Program-made: the position numbers and the translations under genes
Part shown: positions 46,185 to 56,544 of the stretch, one piece after another
Position numbering within the stretch: position 1 is the stretch's first letter
Layout of the letters: every line of letters begins with the position of its first letter
NCBI GenBank assembly: GCA_047495785.1
Contig: JBLDXI010000018.1
Location: forward strand, 186,001 to 250,000
Direction of reading: 5' to 3'
Length of the DNA stretch: 64,000 nucleotides
Origin: Lepidodermella squamata
Lineage: Eukaryota; Gastrotricha
The notes under the pieces: generated by a model
Database searches by the model: none
Told to the model about the DNA's origin: nothing
Seen by the model: the letters and a program-made list of their open reading frames with translations, nothing else

Positions 46185-46835
46185 AAACAGCCGGCTCCGT
46201 AGCTTATAGTGGTAGGCTTGCTAGCAGAAGGCCGATTCTCGTCTGGGCCTCGGCATAGCTTTTTCAGTAGCGTCCTGGGGTGGCTTTAACAAGCCAAAAT
46301 GGGGCGACGAATATAGAAGAGTTTAATCTTTTCGATCCCATCTGCTCAAGTTACCCCAGTTGACGGTACTGCAACTCTTGTTTAAGACCTGCCGCAAATA
46401 ACGAATTACAAGGCAGGACCTAAACAAAGGGCAGGGATAGACCCATCCTAAAAGTTTGAGCTCTGTTTTGCGCCGATCTTGGCCCCAGGCGAGCAATTAA
46501 TAATAAGTGGTATTCACTTTCGCCCAACTCTCGATGTTCAAATATAAAAACACACGTTAGTTCCGTAAATTTTATTGAATATTCAAATTCGAGTAGAAAA
46601 TATAATGAAAATTAATCAATCAGAACATTGCGGTAAAAAATAAACAAATATTTACAACAACAAAGAGTGGAGCGGTTCGGGTCATTCAAACAGCCAGATC
46701 ATAGAAGTTGTAGAAAATAGGTACACACATAGCGAGTACACCAACGTCGAATGATAGAAACAAAAACCAAAAATAAAATGAGAATAGAATTGTTTGTCAA
46801 TAACATTTTCTCGATCAGTGGGGCTCACACTTGTT
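46185..46835. other. Non-coding between the tRNA cluster and methyltransferase A
   Basis: No gene recognised. A tract at about 46194-46260 has a loose tRNA-like start but no proper cloverleaf. The rest is the presumed 3' flank of the minus-strand gene. Confidence 0.4.
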
Positions 46836-49358
46836 TCATTCCACCGTCGAAGAAGAAGCCGAGATTGAAATGGAGACGTCAGAAAAGCTCGGACTCAGAA
46901 ATGATGGTTCATCATTCTCGAGTTTGACAGCCACAACGGGGTTCGTCAGTTCGTCATCCGTTGAGCTAGAGTGGCTACTCAGAAAAATAACCGACGACGC
47001 AACATCCGATTCCGAATCGGTCGACGTTGAGCTACTCGATTCAGATCGGTCCGACGAAGAATCTCTGAAATCGGGTCCATGACCGTCCGAAATCGCTGGA
47101 ATAGTAGAATTTCCGAATTTGCCAGAGTCAATAAATCCGGTTTCAGAAACAGTTTCGGGTTTTTCCGGGGGGCTAGAAAATCCAGGTTCGGCTTCTATTG
47201 TCATTCCGGATTCCGGAATAGTAGGCGCTACCTGGTGAAACCCGATATCGGATTTTTGACATATCTCGGTCAATTCAGGTCCAACATTGATCAAGGACTC
47301 GATATTTCTAGCAAATCCATTGATACCATTTTTAGGGAATTTCTGGGTATCAGGTTCGGCAACCGGTTTGTATTTCCCGGGTTCTGAAAGGCTCTGCGAG
47401 AGTAGTTTAGGAACAAAACCATTTTTCCCGTTTTCGGCAGTTTCGGCTTTTTCGGGTATTACCGAGTCCGAGTCATTGTCAGTTAGTGTTGATTCAGACG
47501 ACGAAGCGTCGAACACGTGTTTTGGCTCTCGGTCCTGCTTGCATTCCGCCGATTTGCACATGCACGGCTGTTCGATGGGCAGCCCGCCGAAATAGTCGAA
47601 CGTCAACTCTTCGTGCGCGGCGATGTTCCGGCTGGCGAAAAAGGCAATGCGCGGCAGTTCTGGATGCACGCAGTCGACAAAAACAGCCTGCGGCACGAGG
47701 TTAGCATCTCCGCACCGCGAGTTGATGAAACGCGCGATGTTGCCGTACTGGTAGGCGTTGATGACGTAGGCAGGGCACTGCTCGATGTTGAAGTCTATGT
47801 CGAACAGGTAACGCTTAGCTACATTTTTCTCCAACTTGAGGCTCGATTTTTTCGAAATCACTTCACCTAAAAATAGGTTAAAAATAGTTTTACAATATTT
47901 CGGCAATTTAAAAAATGAAATTTTTACAGAAATTGTATCAAGTCAAACTTTCGAACTTTTGCTGTTGAATTGAGTTGAAAAGTCAGCTCTCAGTTTATTT
48001 TATCATCAACACAAATGTAATGCTTCTCAGCGATGGAACGAGTTCTCCTTGCTCGAAACATTTGAGAAGGTTCTGCCTGGTCGAAAAAGTCACCAGCGCT
48101 AGCTTTCAAGAAGCAGCTAAGGTTTAGGACGAAACTGAGCGTTATGCTGACTCGCCTATCTTACAATGGATCACTGGAAATCGCTCGGATCTGGAGATTC
48201 GTGGTACTCACGAACGGTCACAATGTTGTAAAAACGAAATTCAAATAAATTCAAAAACGAAAATTGAATTTTGATTATAAGATTGATGACTGATTCCAGG
48301 TTTAACAATTCACTTACCGACATATTCCACCACAAATCGCCCCTTCTTGATCGGCCGCAGTGTTTTGACGCCCCAACCTCTGTCCCGAGTTTTGAACAGC
48401 AACAAAGGCACCGAAAGACCGTGCTGAACCACGCGGTTCGTGCAGTAGTAGTCGCACTCGCATAACGACGTGCATTCGTAGATAACTTGAGGATGCGGCA
48501 CCTTCTTCAGCGTGCCGTATCGCCTCGAGTGGTAGGCGAACGTGACTTGGCCCAGTTTCGGACAACAGTCAGACCGCTCCGAGCAGTAGCCGCCCTTCTC
48601 GCTGGAACACAGGCACTTCGTCACGGGTTCAGTGACGCATGACGCTGGCACGTCGTCCGAGTACAGGCAGTTTTTGATGTAGTGAAAACGCGCGGGTAAC
48701 AGATCATCGTCGACAGTGTTCTCGCAGGCTATAGTGAAGCGGACTGATGGGTCGGCGGATCCGGCAGATTCGATGCGTTCGATCTCACGCGCAAACTGGG
48801 CCCGTAGAAAGGCTGGTTTATCCGCGAATTCGCTCGGCAATCCGACTGGAAATTTCAGCGAAGGAGGAGGGAATAGTAGGTCAGGGTTCAACAGCTTTGC
48901 TGAAAACAAGAAAATTCGAAATAAACTGATAATGAGACAAGAAATGTGGGCAGAATTCATTGATACCCCACATTTTTTAGTTGGTAAAATATTCGAAAAC
49001 GACCCTGAATTGCATATTATATTATCGCATATTCACCTAATTCCGAGTTAATATCTTCAATGCCGATGTCAAGCAAATCGAAGACCTGTTGCATCCTGAC
49101 GACGAAATCCGCCCATTTCAAGGTCATGGTCAAGAATTTTGCTGACTCTTCGATTTCTTCACAACTCGGTTGCTTCTTTACGGACTCAACATCGACCGAG
49201 TCCAGCTTGTATTTTCTGCCCAGCTCAGATTTTTCACTCATTTTCTCTTCAAGCTCGTCAGGGTTAGTCAGCCAAGTGTAAACATCCGCGTAACGAGAGC
49301 CCAAGCCTTCTAAGATCGCTCGGGTCGCTTCGACTTTGTTGATTGGAATTTGACTCAT
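46836..49358 (-). CDS. SUV39-like histone H3K9 methyltransferase A
   Basis: Exons 49358-49037, 48899-48318 and 47866-46836; 644 aa. A helical N-terminus replaces the chromodomain. The pre-SET zinc cluster is present (CLC, CCPKLG, YECTSLCECDYYCTNRVVQ). The SET domain has DRGWGVKTL and FVVEYVGEVI, then GNIARFINSRC, PRIAFFASRNI and ELTFDYFGG with the catalytic Tyr. The post-SET CMCKSAEC keeps CxCx4C. The otherwise near-invariant NHSC of the AdoMet pocket reads NSRC. The last 280 residues are disordered and Ser/Glu-rich. SUV39 enzymes write H3K9me2/3 for heterochromatin; whether this one is active is open. An acceptor-like TTGTTTTAG ends 12 nt before the ATG. Confidence 0.85.
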
Positions 49359-50032
49359 GGTGACGCTTTCCCTAAAACAAGACGAAAATATGGTTTTAGG
49401 AAAACGATAATCACAAAACGATAGAGAAATTCTTTTCCTAGTTTAGACTATTCTTTCATCCGTTTGGTAACTCAAATTTTAGGAAGTTGAAATTGCAGAA
49501 AATTTGTAAGCGGAATAAAGACATAATTCCTTTTGCCCATTACATTGATTTTGTGGTCCTATTTGTTAACACCAAAATTACAAGCTGTCGATCATTTTCT
49601 GGGGGCGAAAAATGGCACTGCACGCGATCTCAATGTCGAAAATTTTTCGATTTTTCTCCTGGGTGCCACCATAAAATCGAATTCACTTCACATATAGAAA
49701 CGTACAGTGAAAACTTCTCCGCGACAGCACTGTTTCACTCTCTGAAATTTTCGATTTCAACACTCATCTAAAAAGTACGCAAACATAAAAACGAATAAAG
49801 TTCACTCGATATTAAGATAGATTTTACTCGAATTTAAATGCACAATAAAACGGCGGCGAGAAAATTTGTTTCGTTCAAATGTGAGCAATGATTGCGGCAA
49901 TTTTTTTCACAGGCAGAAAGAACGAGGAATTTATGCACACATACATACATAGATACATAATAGTACAGCTTGAATAAACATCAGCAGCATCAACAATTTT
50001 CAAAAAAATTAAACAATCAAAAATATCTTGCA
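49359..50032. other. Non-coding between the two methyltransferase genes
   Basis: Contains the 5' flank of gene A and the 3' flank of gene B. No coding sequence recognised. Confidence 0.4.
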
Positions 50033-53000
50033 TCAAATATGTAAAATGTCGGATTCGGACGATGATGAAATCACAACAACATCGGCTTGATCGGTTGAAT
50101 GCAGCTGCTTTTCCGGACTGGGCAGTTCTAAATCTTCTCCGTCATCGCTGTCCAAAATTATAGTTTTACTCGGCCGCGGCTCGGCGAAGCCGCTGTCATC
50201 CATATTTCTAGACAATTTCCGTTTCGCTTTGCCACTGCTGTGCTGGCTGCGCATTGAAAAATAATCACTCGTTGTCGATTCTCCGATTGAAATCGTCGAT
50301 TTCAGGTTCGTATTCGAGCGAGGCCGTTTCGGCGTCGATGCGATCGAGATGGGTTCGGCCATTCTGCAGTAGGACGAGCCGCACTGACACACTTGGCCGC
50401 TTGTCCTCAGCCCTTCGAAATAGTCGAAGGTCAACTCTTCAGAAGCGGCGATGTTACGACGGGCGAAAAACGCTATTCGAGGTAGCTGAATTGAAGAAAA
50501 AAAGAGAATTATTGATTTATTCAAAAAATTCAATCAAGAGCAAAGTTTCGAGTTTCGCTTACATTAGAATCAACACAATCGACGAAAACAGCTTGAGTGA
50601 TGAGGTTCGCATCGACACACCGCGAATTGATGAAACGAGCCAGGTTGCCGTACCTACGGGCGTCGATTAGAAACTGCGCCTTTCGCTCTTCGTTGTAGTC
50701 CAGTGCAAATGTGAAACAATTTGAAGGTTTAATCGCTGTCGGATCGCTGATTTCCAACACCTCGCCTAAAAAAATTCACAAAATATCTCATTCGCATTTT
50801 AAAATAAAATGTATCATATGCGCCAGAAAAATGTGGGCGCAATTTTGCGAATTTAGTCAACATTTTATTTCTAGTCAATTTCCTATTTCTAGCACACAAA
50901 TGGGTGATGCGCTAGAAGCTTCCATCTTCTGAAAGCCAGTTGATCAGGTCTCCACCGCGGCCCATCAAAACTGCAGCGGCTACAATTTCTGACTAACTAA
51001 ACTCAGCGCCTCAACTTCACAGCATTCAAGTACGCCAGCCCCAACTTCCACCAGTAAAATACGGGCGAAAAGGATTCACTTTTATTGACTCAATGCCGAA
51101 GACTCAATGCCAGCTTGACTCGAGTCCAAAAGTTGGCTCAAAATATACTAGTCGCTTTCAGATCTACTTTCACTTTCATTTATTTACACTCTGAATTTTA
51201 GGGTCTCATTGCTGCTCGCTTTTCATCGCTCTCAATTCCCATGATGAATCGCATGCCACCGGTCATCCACCGTATTATGCTCGATTCGCGAATTGCGGCG
51301 AAAAAGGCCATGTACAGGCAAATTTTGAATTTCGGATTAATAACCTCGCTGTATACATGGTGGACCAGTTTGTCAGCTTCGTCAACTCAGCCATGTTTTT
51401 CGGTAAATCGGTTGGTCGTCTGGCATTAGCCGAGGTTGTGAAAAAGCATCTGTCGCGACAGGTTTTCACCGCAAAAAATTCAGAAAAACGATTCCGTGAG
51501 ACAGATACTACAGAAGGAGAATAGCTTGGGCGCTTTACTAACACAAGTCAGAAACCTTTCGATATCGCTTGCAAGAGTTTACAGAGGCTGTGATGAGGCA
51601 GCACTGATCATGAAAGGAATGAAAGTGAACTATTTTCTATTCGTACCCGTGTGCGTGAAGATGCGTGAAAGTGCCGCCAGATAACTTTCCACGTGCGAAA
51701 TTTCCAAACAGCTTAATGTCGATCTCTACGATGAATTCTGCGAAGAGGCCCTGGAGGACGAACTACAAAATTCCGTGTTCTCAGCAATTTCTGACCTGGA
51801 AATTTTCCGTTGTGAAGCTAGAAAGCTTGAGTTGCCTCTGGCAAGATAATCATCCACCTTAATGGCTTGCAACTACGTGCGCTATCAAAATGCCTCCATT
51901 TTTCAACCAGATAAACATCGACCAGACTGTCAAGCTAGATTGACCTCGCTGCCCAGAGTAATAGTATGCCGATTTCATCAATGTTATTATCACCATTCGC
52001 GTTACTCTCTTCAACTCTCTATTCTCGTTATTGATTAATTTTCGTCGCATGGCCTAGCGTCGTGACCAATATTATATTATTCGAATTGTGCTAGGTTGTT
52101 CTTATTTTGGGTTTAATAAAAGTAACGTTTGATTAATTCGCGTCGTTCGCTACACAGCAGCACAATAGCGATGCCTGGTTATAGGAATCTGGGCCAAACC
52201 CCAGAATGCTGGAAAAATCAGCAACTGACGCGTCTAATTTCCCAACGCAATCAGCAAGTGTTACTCACAGTGCTACGATCGCTCCCAATCTAAATTAAAA
52301 CTGCTTTCATCTCATTTCCACGTCACTTCAAACTTTTAAATTCGAAGAAATCTATAGGTAGCTCATAGCTTCAAGTTGATTAGATTCATAGTTTTACATT
52401 TAAAAAAATTTAATCATGATTTCTCATAATTTTGTCGCAAAATTTTTGAAAATTTACCGCAAAATTCGATGACAAATTCGCCTTTCCGAATAGGCGCGAG
52501 AGTTCGAAGTCCCCAGCCGCGATTCCACGTCTTCTCGAGCAGCAGCGGCACTTGCAGCCCGTTTTGAACCACCCGGTTCGGACACGTACTCAAACACCGG
52601 CACAGCGCCGTGCATTCGTAAATAGCCTGCGTTCTATCGACGTCTCGCAACGTACCCAACTGGCAAGTCGAGTAAGGAAAATCCGCGATCCCAGCCATTT
52701 TCGGGCAGCATTTCGCCGAGTTTTCATTGCATAGCCCGCGGCACTGGCAGCCAACAACCGGTTCCAGCGCCGCTTTCGGCACTTTCTCGCCGTATCGATT
52801 CGATTTTATGTACGTGAAATCGTTGGGTAGAACTTCTTGGTCGAATCGATTTTCGCATGCAACAATTACACCCTCGATTTGTTGAATTTGACGTGCGAAA
52901 CAAGCGCGTTTAAATGCGGGCTGGTTGACGATAGACCGAGGTAGGCTGCTTCGATTCGGCACTGGGATGCGAAATTTCGGAAAATCGAGCACTTTACTGA

Positions 53001-53444
53001 GCAGCGGCTCGTCTTCGCCGAAAATTCTCCGCTGGGGGTCGAAAATTCGAACGCGGGATGCGAAGTATTCCCACGTTAACAAGTCGGCTATTCGACGAGC
53101 TGATTTCTCCAATATTTCGATGCTTGGAATCTGAATAAATTAAAAAAAATAGCTCGTCATTTTTAATCGAATCCTGCTGCCAAGTTCTCAATTTCAGCTC
53201 AATCCTCGATTGGCAAATGCCCCGAATCCCCGAATGGTACCTGATTTGCAGTGATATTACTGGCAGAGAAAGACAGCGAGCTCAAATGCGAAGAATCGTT
53301 GCGTTTGTTGAAACTGGCGAGAAAGACGTCACATTTCGGGCCGAGTCGCTGCAGCACGGCGAGCACCATCTCGAACACGCCCTGTTTGTCGGTTTCTAGC
53401 AACGGCTGCGGCGGCTCGACTTGGGCGGCCCGGTAGTTCAACAT
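50033..53444 (-). CDS. SUV39-like histone H3K9 methyltransferase B
   Basis: Tandem paralogue of gene A, 510 aa. Exons 53444-53241, 53130-52458, 50765-50563 and 50485-50033. The pre-SET (CQCRGLC, CCPKMAG, YECTALCRCLSTCPNRVVQ) and SET domains (NRGWGLRTL, FVIEFCGEV, GNLARFINSRC, PRIAFFARRNI, ELTFDYFEG) and the post-SET CQCGSSYC are complete. NSRC again replaces NHSC, and the following residues (xDANL) are one longer than in typical NHSCDPNL enzymes. The two proteins share the splice site after the [Y/F]xGE motif, but B has one more intron in SET. There is no chromodomain; the tail is shorter, with basic stretches. The 1.69-kb intron 50766-52457 holds a probable nested gene on the + strand. Confidence 0.85.
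51241..51849 (+). CDS. Probable nested small gene inside methyltransferase B
   Basis: Four coding-looking segments keep phase with GT-AG introns: 51241-51311, 51377-51461, 51514-51624 and 51712-51849; 134 aa. The strongest parts are the segment with GKSVGRLALAEVVKKHL, the segment with LLTQVRNLSISLARVYRG, and the last exon, LNVDLYDEFCEEALEDEL to LPLAR and a stop. An acceptor-like GAATTTTAG lies 39 nt before the ATG, as at other genes here. The first small intron is the weakest point; the frame through it also stays open upstream. The predicted protein is helical and charged. I do not recognise the family. Confidence 0.4.
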
Positions 53445-53724
53445 CGTTGCGAAAATAAAAATATGGTAAATTAACCTAATTAAATTACAAAATTTGAAGG
53501 TGTGAAAATAGAATTCCGATAGATCAATACAAATCGATATGGTTGTGGTGACCCGGCGAAAACAATCCGGCGTGATAGATTAAAAATTTACACGAAAATG
53601 CAGTGGCGGTAATCGATAATGAGCGCAACACGCCTTCAAAGAACCATCTTGCTAACAAAATAAGAGCCGGTACACTCGATCAAAGTTTATATTCCAAGAA
53701 AAATAACGGTTTTCACCAACGAAA
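53445..53724. promoter_or_regulatory. Bidirectional promoter region
   Basis: 280 bp between the ATG of methyltransferase B (minus) and the ATG of the dynein-stalk gene (plus). Both promoters and 5' UTRs must fit here, or be shared. No TATA box is obvious. Confidence 0.5.
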
Positions 53725-56366
53725 ATGGAGAGTGAAGCTCAATGGAAGGAGGTTATCGAATTCAGCAAACAAATCCACGCAATTGCCGAAAATGCCCTCA
53801 ACACGTAAATTATCCCCAAAACTATTTCATGCTATTTTATAATTTTTCGCTAATAGAAAATACGAAAATTCCGAGGAAATGCGGCCTCATTTGAAATCGG
53901 CCGAGATTTTTCTCGCGAATTTCAAATTATTGCTGAGTAAGAAAAATGAATGGACTGTGGCGAGAAAGAAGGCGGTTCAAACGGCGATGCAGCGCGTCAA
54001 ATTCACGGCTGAAATGGTCGACGGAATGAGAAAAGAAATCGAAAAAGACCGCGAACAGGTAAGGAAAAATTCAAATTTTTCACACCAATTTTTCTGAAAT
54101 TCTGAATTTTTCCCCAGATTAAAAAATTGGCCGAAGAAGCGCAGCAAGTTGCCGAAGGAATAAGCAAAGAAAAGGAAGAGGTGATCGCAATAAACCAAAA
54201 ACTTGCCGAGGAAGAGGCTGAAGAAAACGAGGTAACGGCCGCTTCTCGAAAACTGAAGGAAGAATGCGAACGCGAACTGGCCGACGTCATGCCGGCCATT
54301 GAGAAAGCCCTCCAATCACTCGATTTGATAAAACCGAAAGAAATCGCCGAAATTAAATCTATGAAAAATCCACCAGCAGTCATCAAATTCGGTAAATTAT
54401 CGCCCCATTGCCTAAACTTGATGTTTCATAATTTTCAATAATTTTCAGTTATCGCTGCGATTTGCGTGATGCTGGAGGTGGAACCTGAAGTGGCTAAAAC
54501 GCCCCAGCCACTCGTTGACCTGTACTGGAAGCCGTCTCAAAAAATGTTGGGAGATGTCAATTTCATGCGAAGACTTCGCGACTACGATAAGGACAATATT
54601 CCCGACAAAGTTCGAATTTTATACAAGTTTGGCCAATTTTAATTGATTTTTCAAAGGTCATGGAAATTTTACGAGCTGAGTTTTATGGGAAACCAGAATT
54701 CGAGCCAAGTCGAGTCGCTAGAGCTAGCCAAGCTGCAGAAAGTTTATGCAAATGGGTCGTTGCCATGGAAAAATACGATAAAGTCTCAAAGGAGATTCTA
54801 AAACCGAAGAAAGAAGCGCTATTAAAGGCTCAAGAACAACTCGGCCAGACTCTTCAAAGCATGAATACAAACCGGTCAAAACTGACAGTTCGCGAGCAAA
54901 AAGTGTTCGATCTGGAGACGAAGCTGAAAAAAGTCGAGGAGAAGAAAAAAGGCTTCGAGGATCAAATGGAGCAGAAAGACCGGGCCTTAGCCCGCGCTAA
55001 AGAGCTGATCGACGGTCTGACGGGTGAATCTGAGAAATGGTCACAAACTCTCGACGAATGCCGGTCAAGTTATGCAACTATGGTCGGCGATGCAATTCTT
55101 AGCTCGGCCTCGATTGTCTACCTCGGGCCATTGCCGCTAGAAAGCCGAGACGAAGTCATAAAATCCTGGGCTGAACTGATTGATACCTCAAAGGAGAAGA
55201 CGAAATGTTCTGAACCTTCGAAATTTTCACTGCATAAATTCGTGAATGATGGCTTGACCCTGGAATACTGGCGTGAGGCTGACTACCCTCAAGACCTGCT
55301 TTGGCTCGATAACGCGACAATTGTCACTCAGTTAGCCCAGCGACAGCCTTTCCCGTTATGTGTCGACCCTCTAGGGGCTGTGAATAAGTGGATAAAATAC
55401 TTGGAAAAGGACAACAGTCTTTCGGTTGCGAAACCAGGTGATGAAACAATGCTGGAAACGTTGAAGGAATGCTTGAAAAACGGCAAGCCAATGCTGTTGG
55501 AAGACGTCAATGAGCCGCTAGATGCTCAGCTGGACAATCTTTTGACGCGAAAAAGTGGAAAATCAACAGGTGCGACATTATAATTCACACTTTTTAAGAT
55601 TTCTCATAAAAAAATGTTACTTGATTTTACAGAAGGGAACGGTAATTTAAAAGCTTTGATACTAGCCTTTCTCTACTGAAATTTTCAGCTTAATCTGTAG
55701 CTTGACTCTAAATTTCTTTTCATTACATTTTCCTTAATTTCTTCTCAGCTGCTGAAACTTGCAAAATTGGCGAAGAAGAGATCAAGGTTCATAAGGATTT
55801 TCGGTTTTACATGACGAGCCGGTTGCGTTGTGTCAAGCCGTTTCACTTCTACAAACCCGACGAAGAAGCTGAGCGAGAGGCGAATTTCGCCTTGGTCAAT
55901 TATGTTCCACCCAACCCTGAAAGCGCCGCCCTCGAGCATGCTCTGTTATCCGGCGTTGTCTCAAAGGAAAAGTAAGATTGATAACTCAATTTAATTTCTT
56001 GGAAATATTTGCAAAAAATTTAGGAAAAAATTGGAGGCTGAAAGACTGGCTACGATAGCCAAATTATCTCTCCATCGGTCGAAAATCATCAAAATTGGCG
56101 ATAAGGTGTTGGAAGTGCTTTCAAACCCGGCCGCCGGCCGCTTGATTTCAATCGAGATGACACTGGCTGTTTTGGAGGCGAAAAAGCCGCTCGTAGAAAT
56201 GCAAGAACAGGCGGCCGAGGACGAAGAGGCGATGAAGAAAATCGACTCGAGTTTGGACCCGTTCCGAAAACTGACCAACAAACTGGCGAAGAAAATTTGC
56301 ACTTACGATGACGATGACAGTTTGAAGCCATTCGATCTGGACGCTTTCATCAAAAAAGCTCTGTAA
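53725..56366 (+). CDS. Free-standing dynein heavy-chain stalk plus AAA5 protein
   Basis: Exons 53725-53804, 53857-54058, 54118-54391, 54449-54609, 54657-55569, 55749-55971 and 56024-56366, all in phase; 731 aa. It aligns by eye with the axonemal dynein heavy chain from the AAA4 exit helix onward: FLANFKLLLSKK (stalk entry), coiled coil CC1, LADVMPAIEKAL and MKNPPAVIKFVIAAICVML, the microtubule-binding domain (residues about 165-285, with YWKPSQKMLGDVNF, DKDNIPDKV and LCKWVVAMEKYDKV), CC2, then AAA5 (YLGPLP, CVDPLGAVNKWIK, KPMLLEDVNEPLD, DFRFYMTSRLR) and the following helix with DKVLEVLSN. It stops before AAA6. AAA1-4, linker and tail are absent. AAA5 binds no nucleotide in known dyneins, so it cannot be a motor. 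It probably binds microtubules. AATAAA occurs near 56499. Confidence 0.85.
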
Positions 56367-56544
56367 AATCTACGATAGACAACAAAATGACATGCAGTTA
56401 ACTGCCAATACGTTTAATCAAAGTGTAAATAAGAATGCCATTGGTCGATTGAGCAATAATATGTAAGAAAACAATCACGAGTATAATCAGATTAGGTCAA
56501 TAAAAAATCATCAAAAAATGTCAGATTTCTTTGGGCACAACAAG

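Noticed and set aside
46194-46260. tRNA-like tract after the tRNA cluster
   Set aside because: The start resembles a tRNA A box, but no acceptor or anticodon stem pairs and the T arm is missing.
53725-56366. Dynein-stalk gene as a pseudogene fragment
   Set aside because: Seven exons with intact frame, good splice sites, its own ATG and a poly(A) signal are unlike a decayed fragment, although only expression data can settle it.
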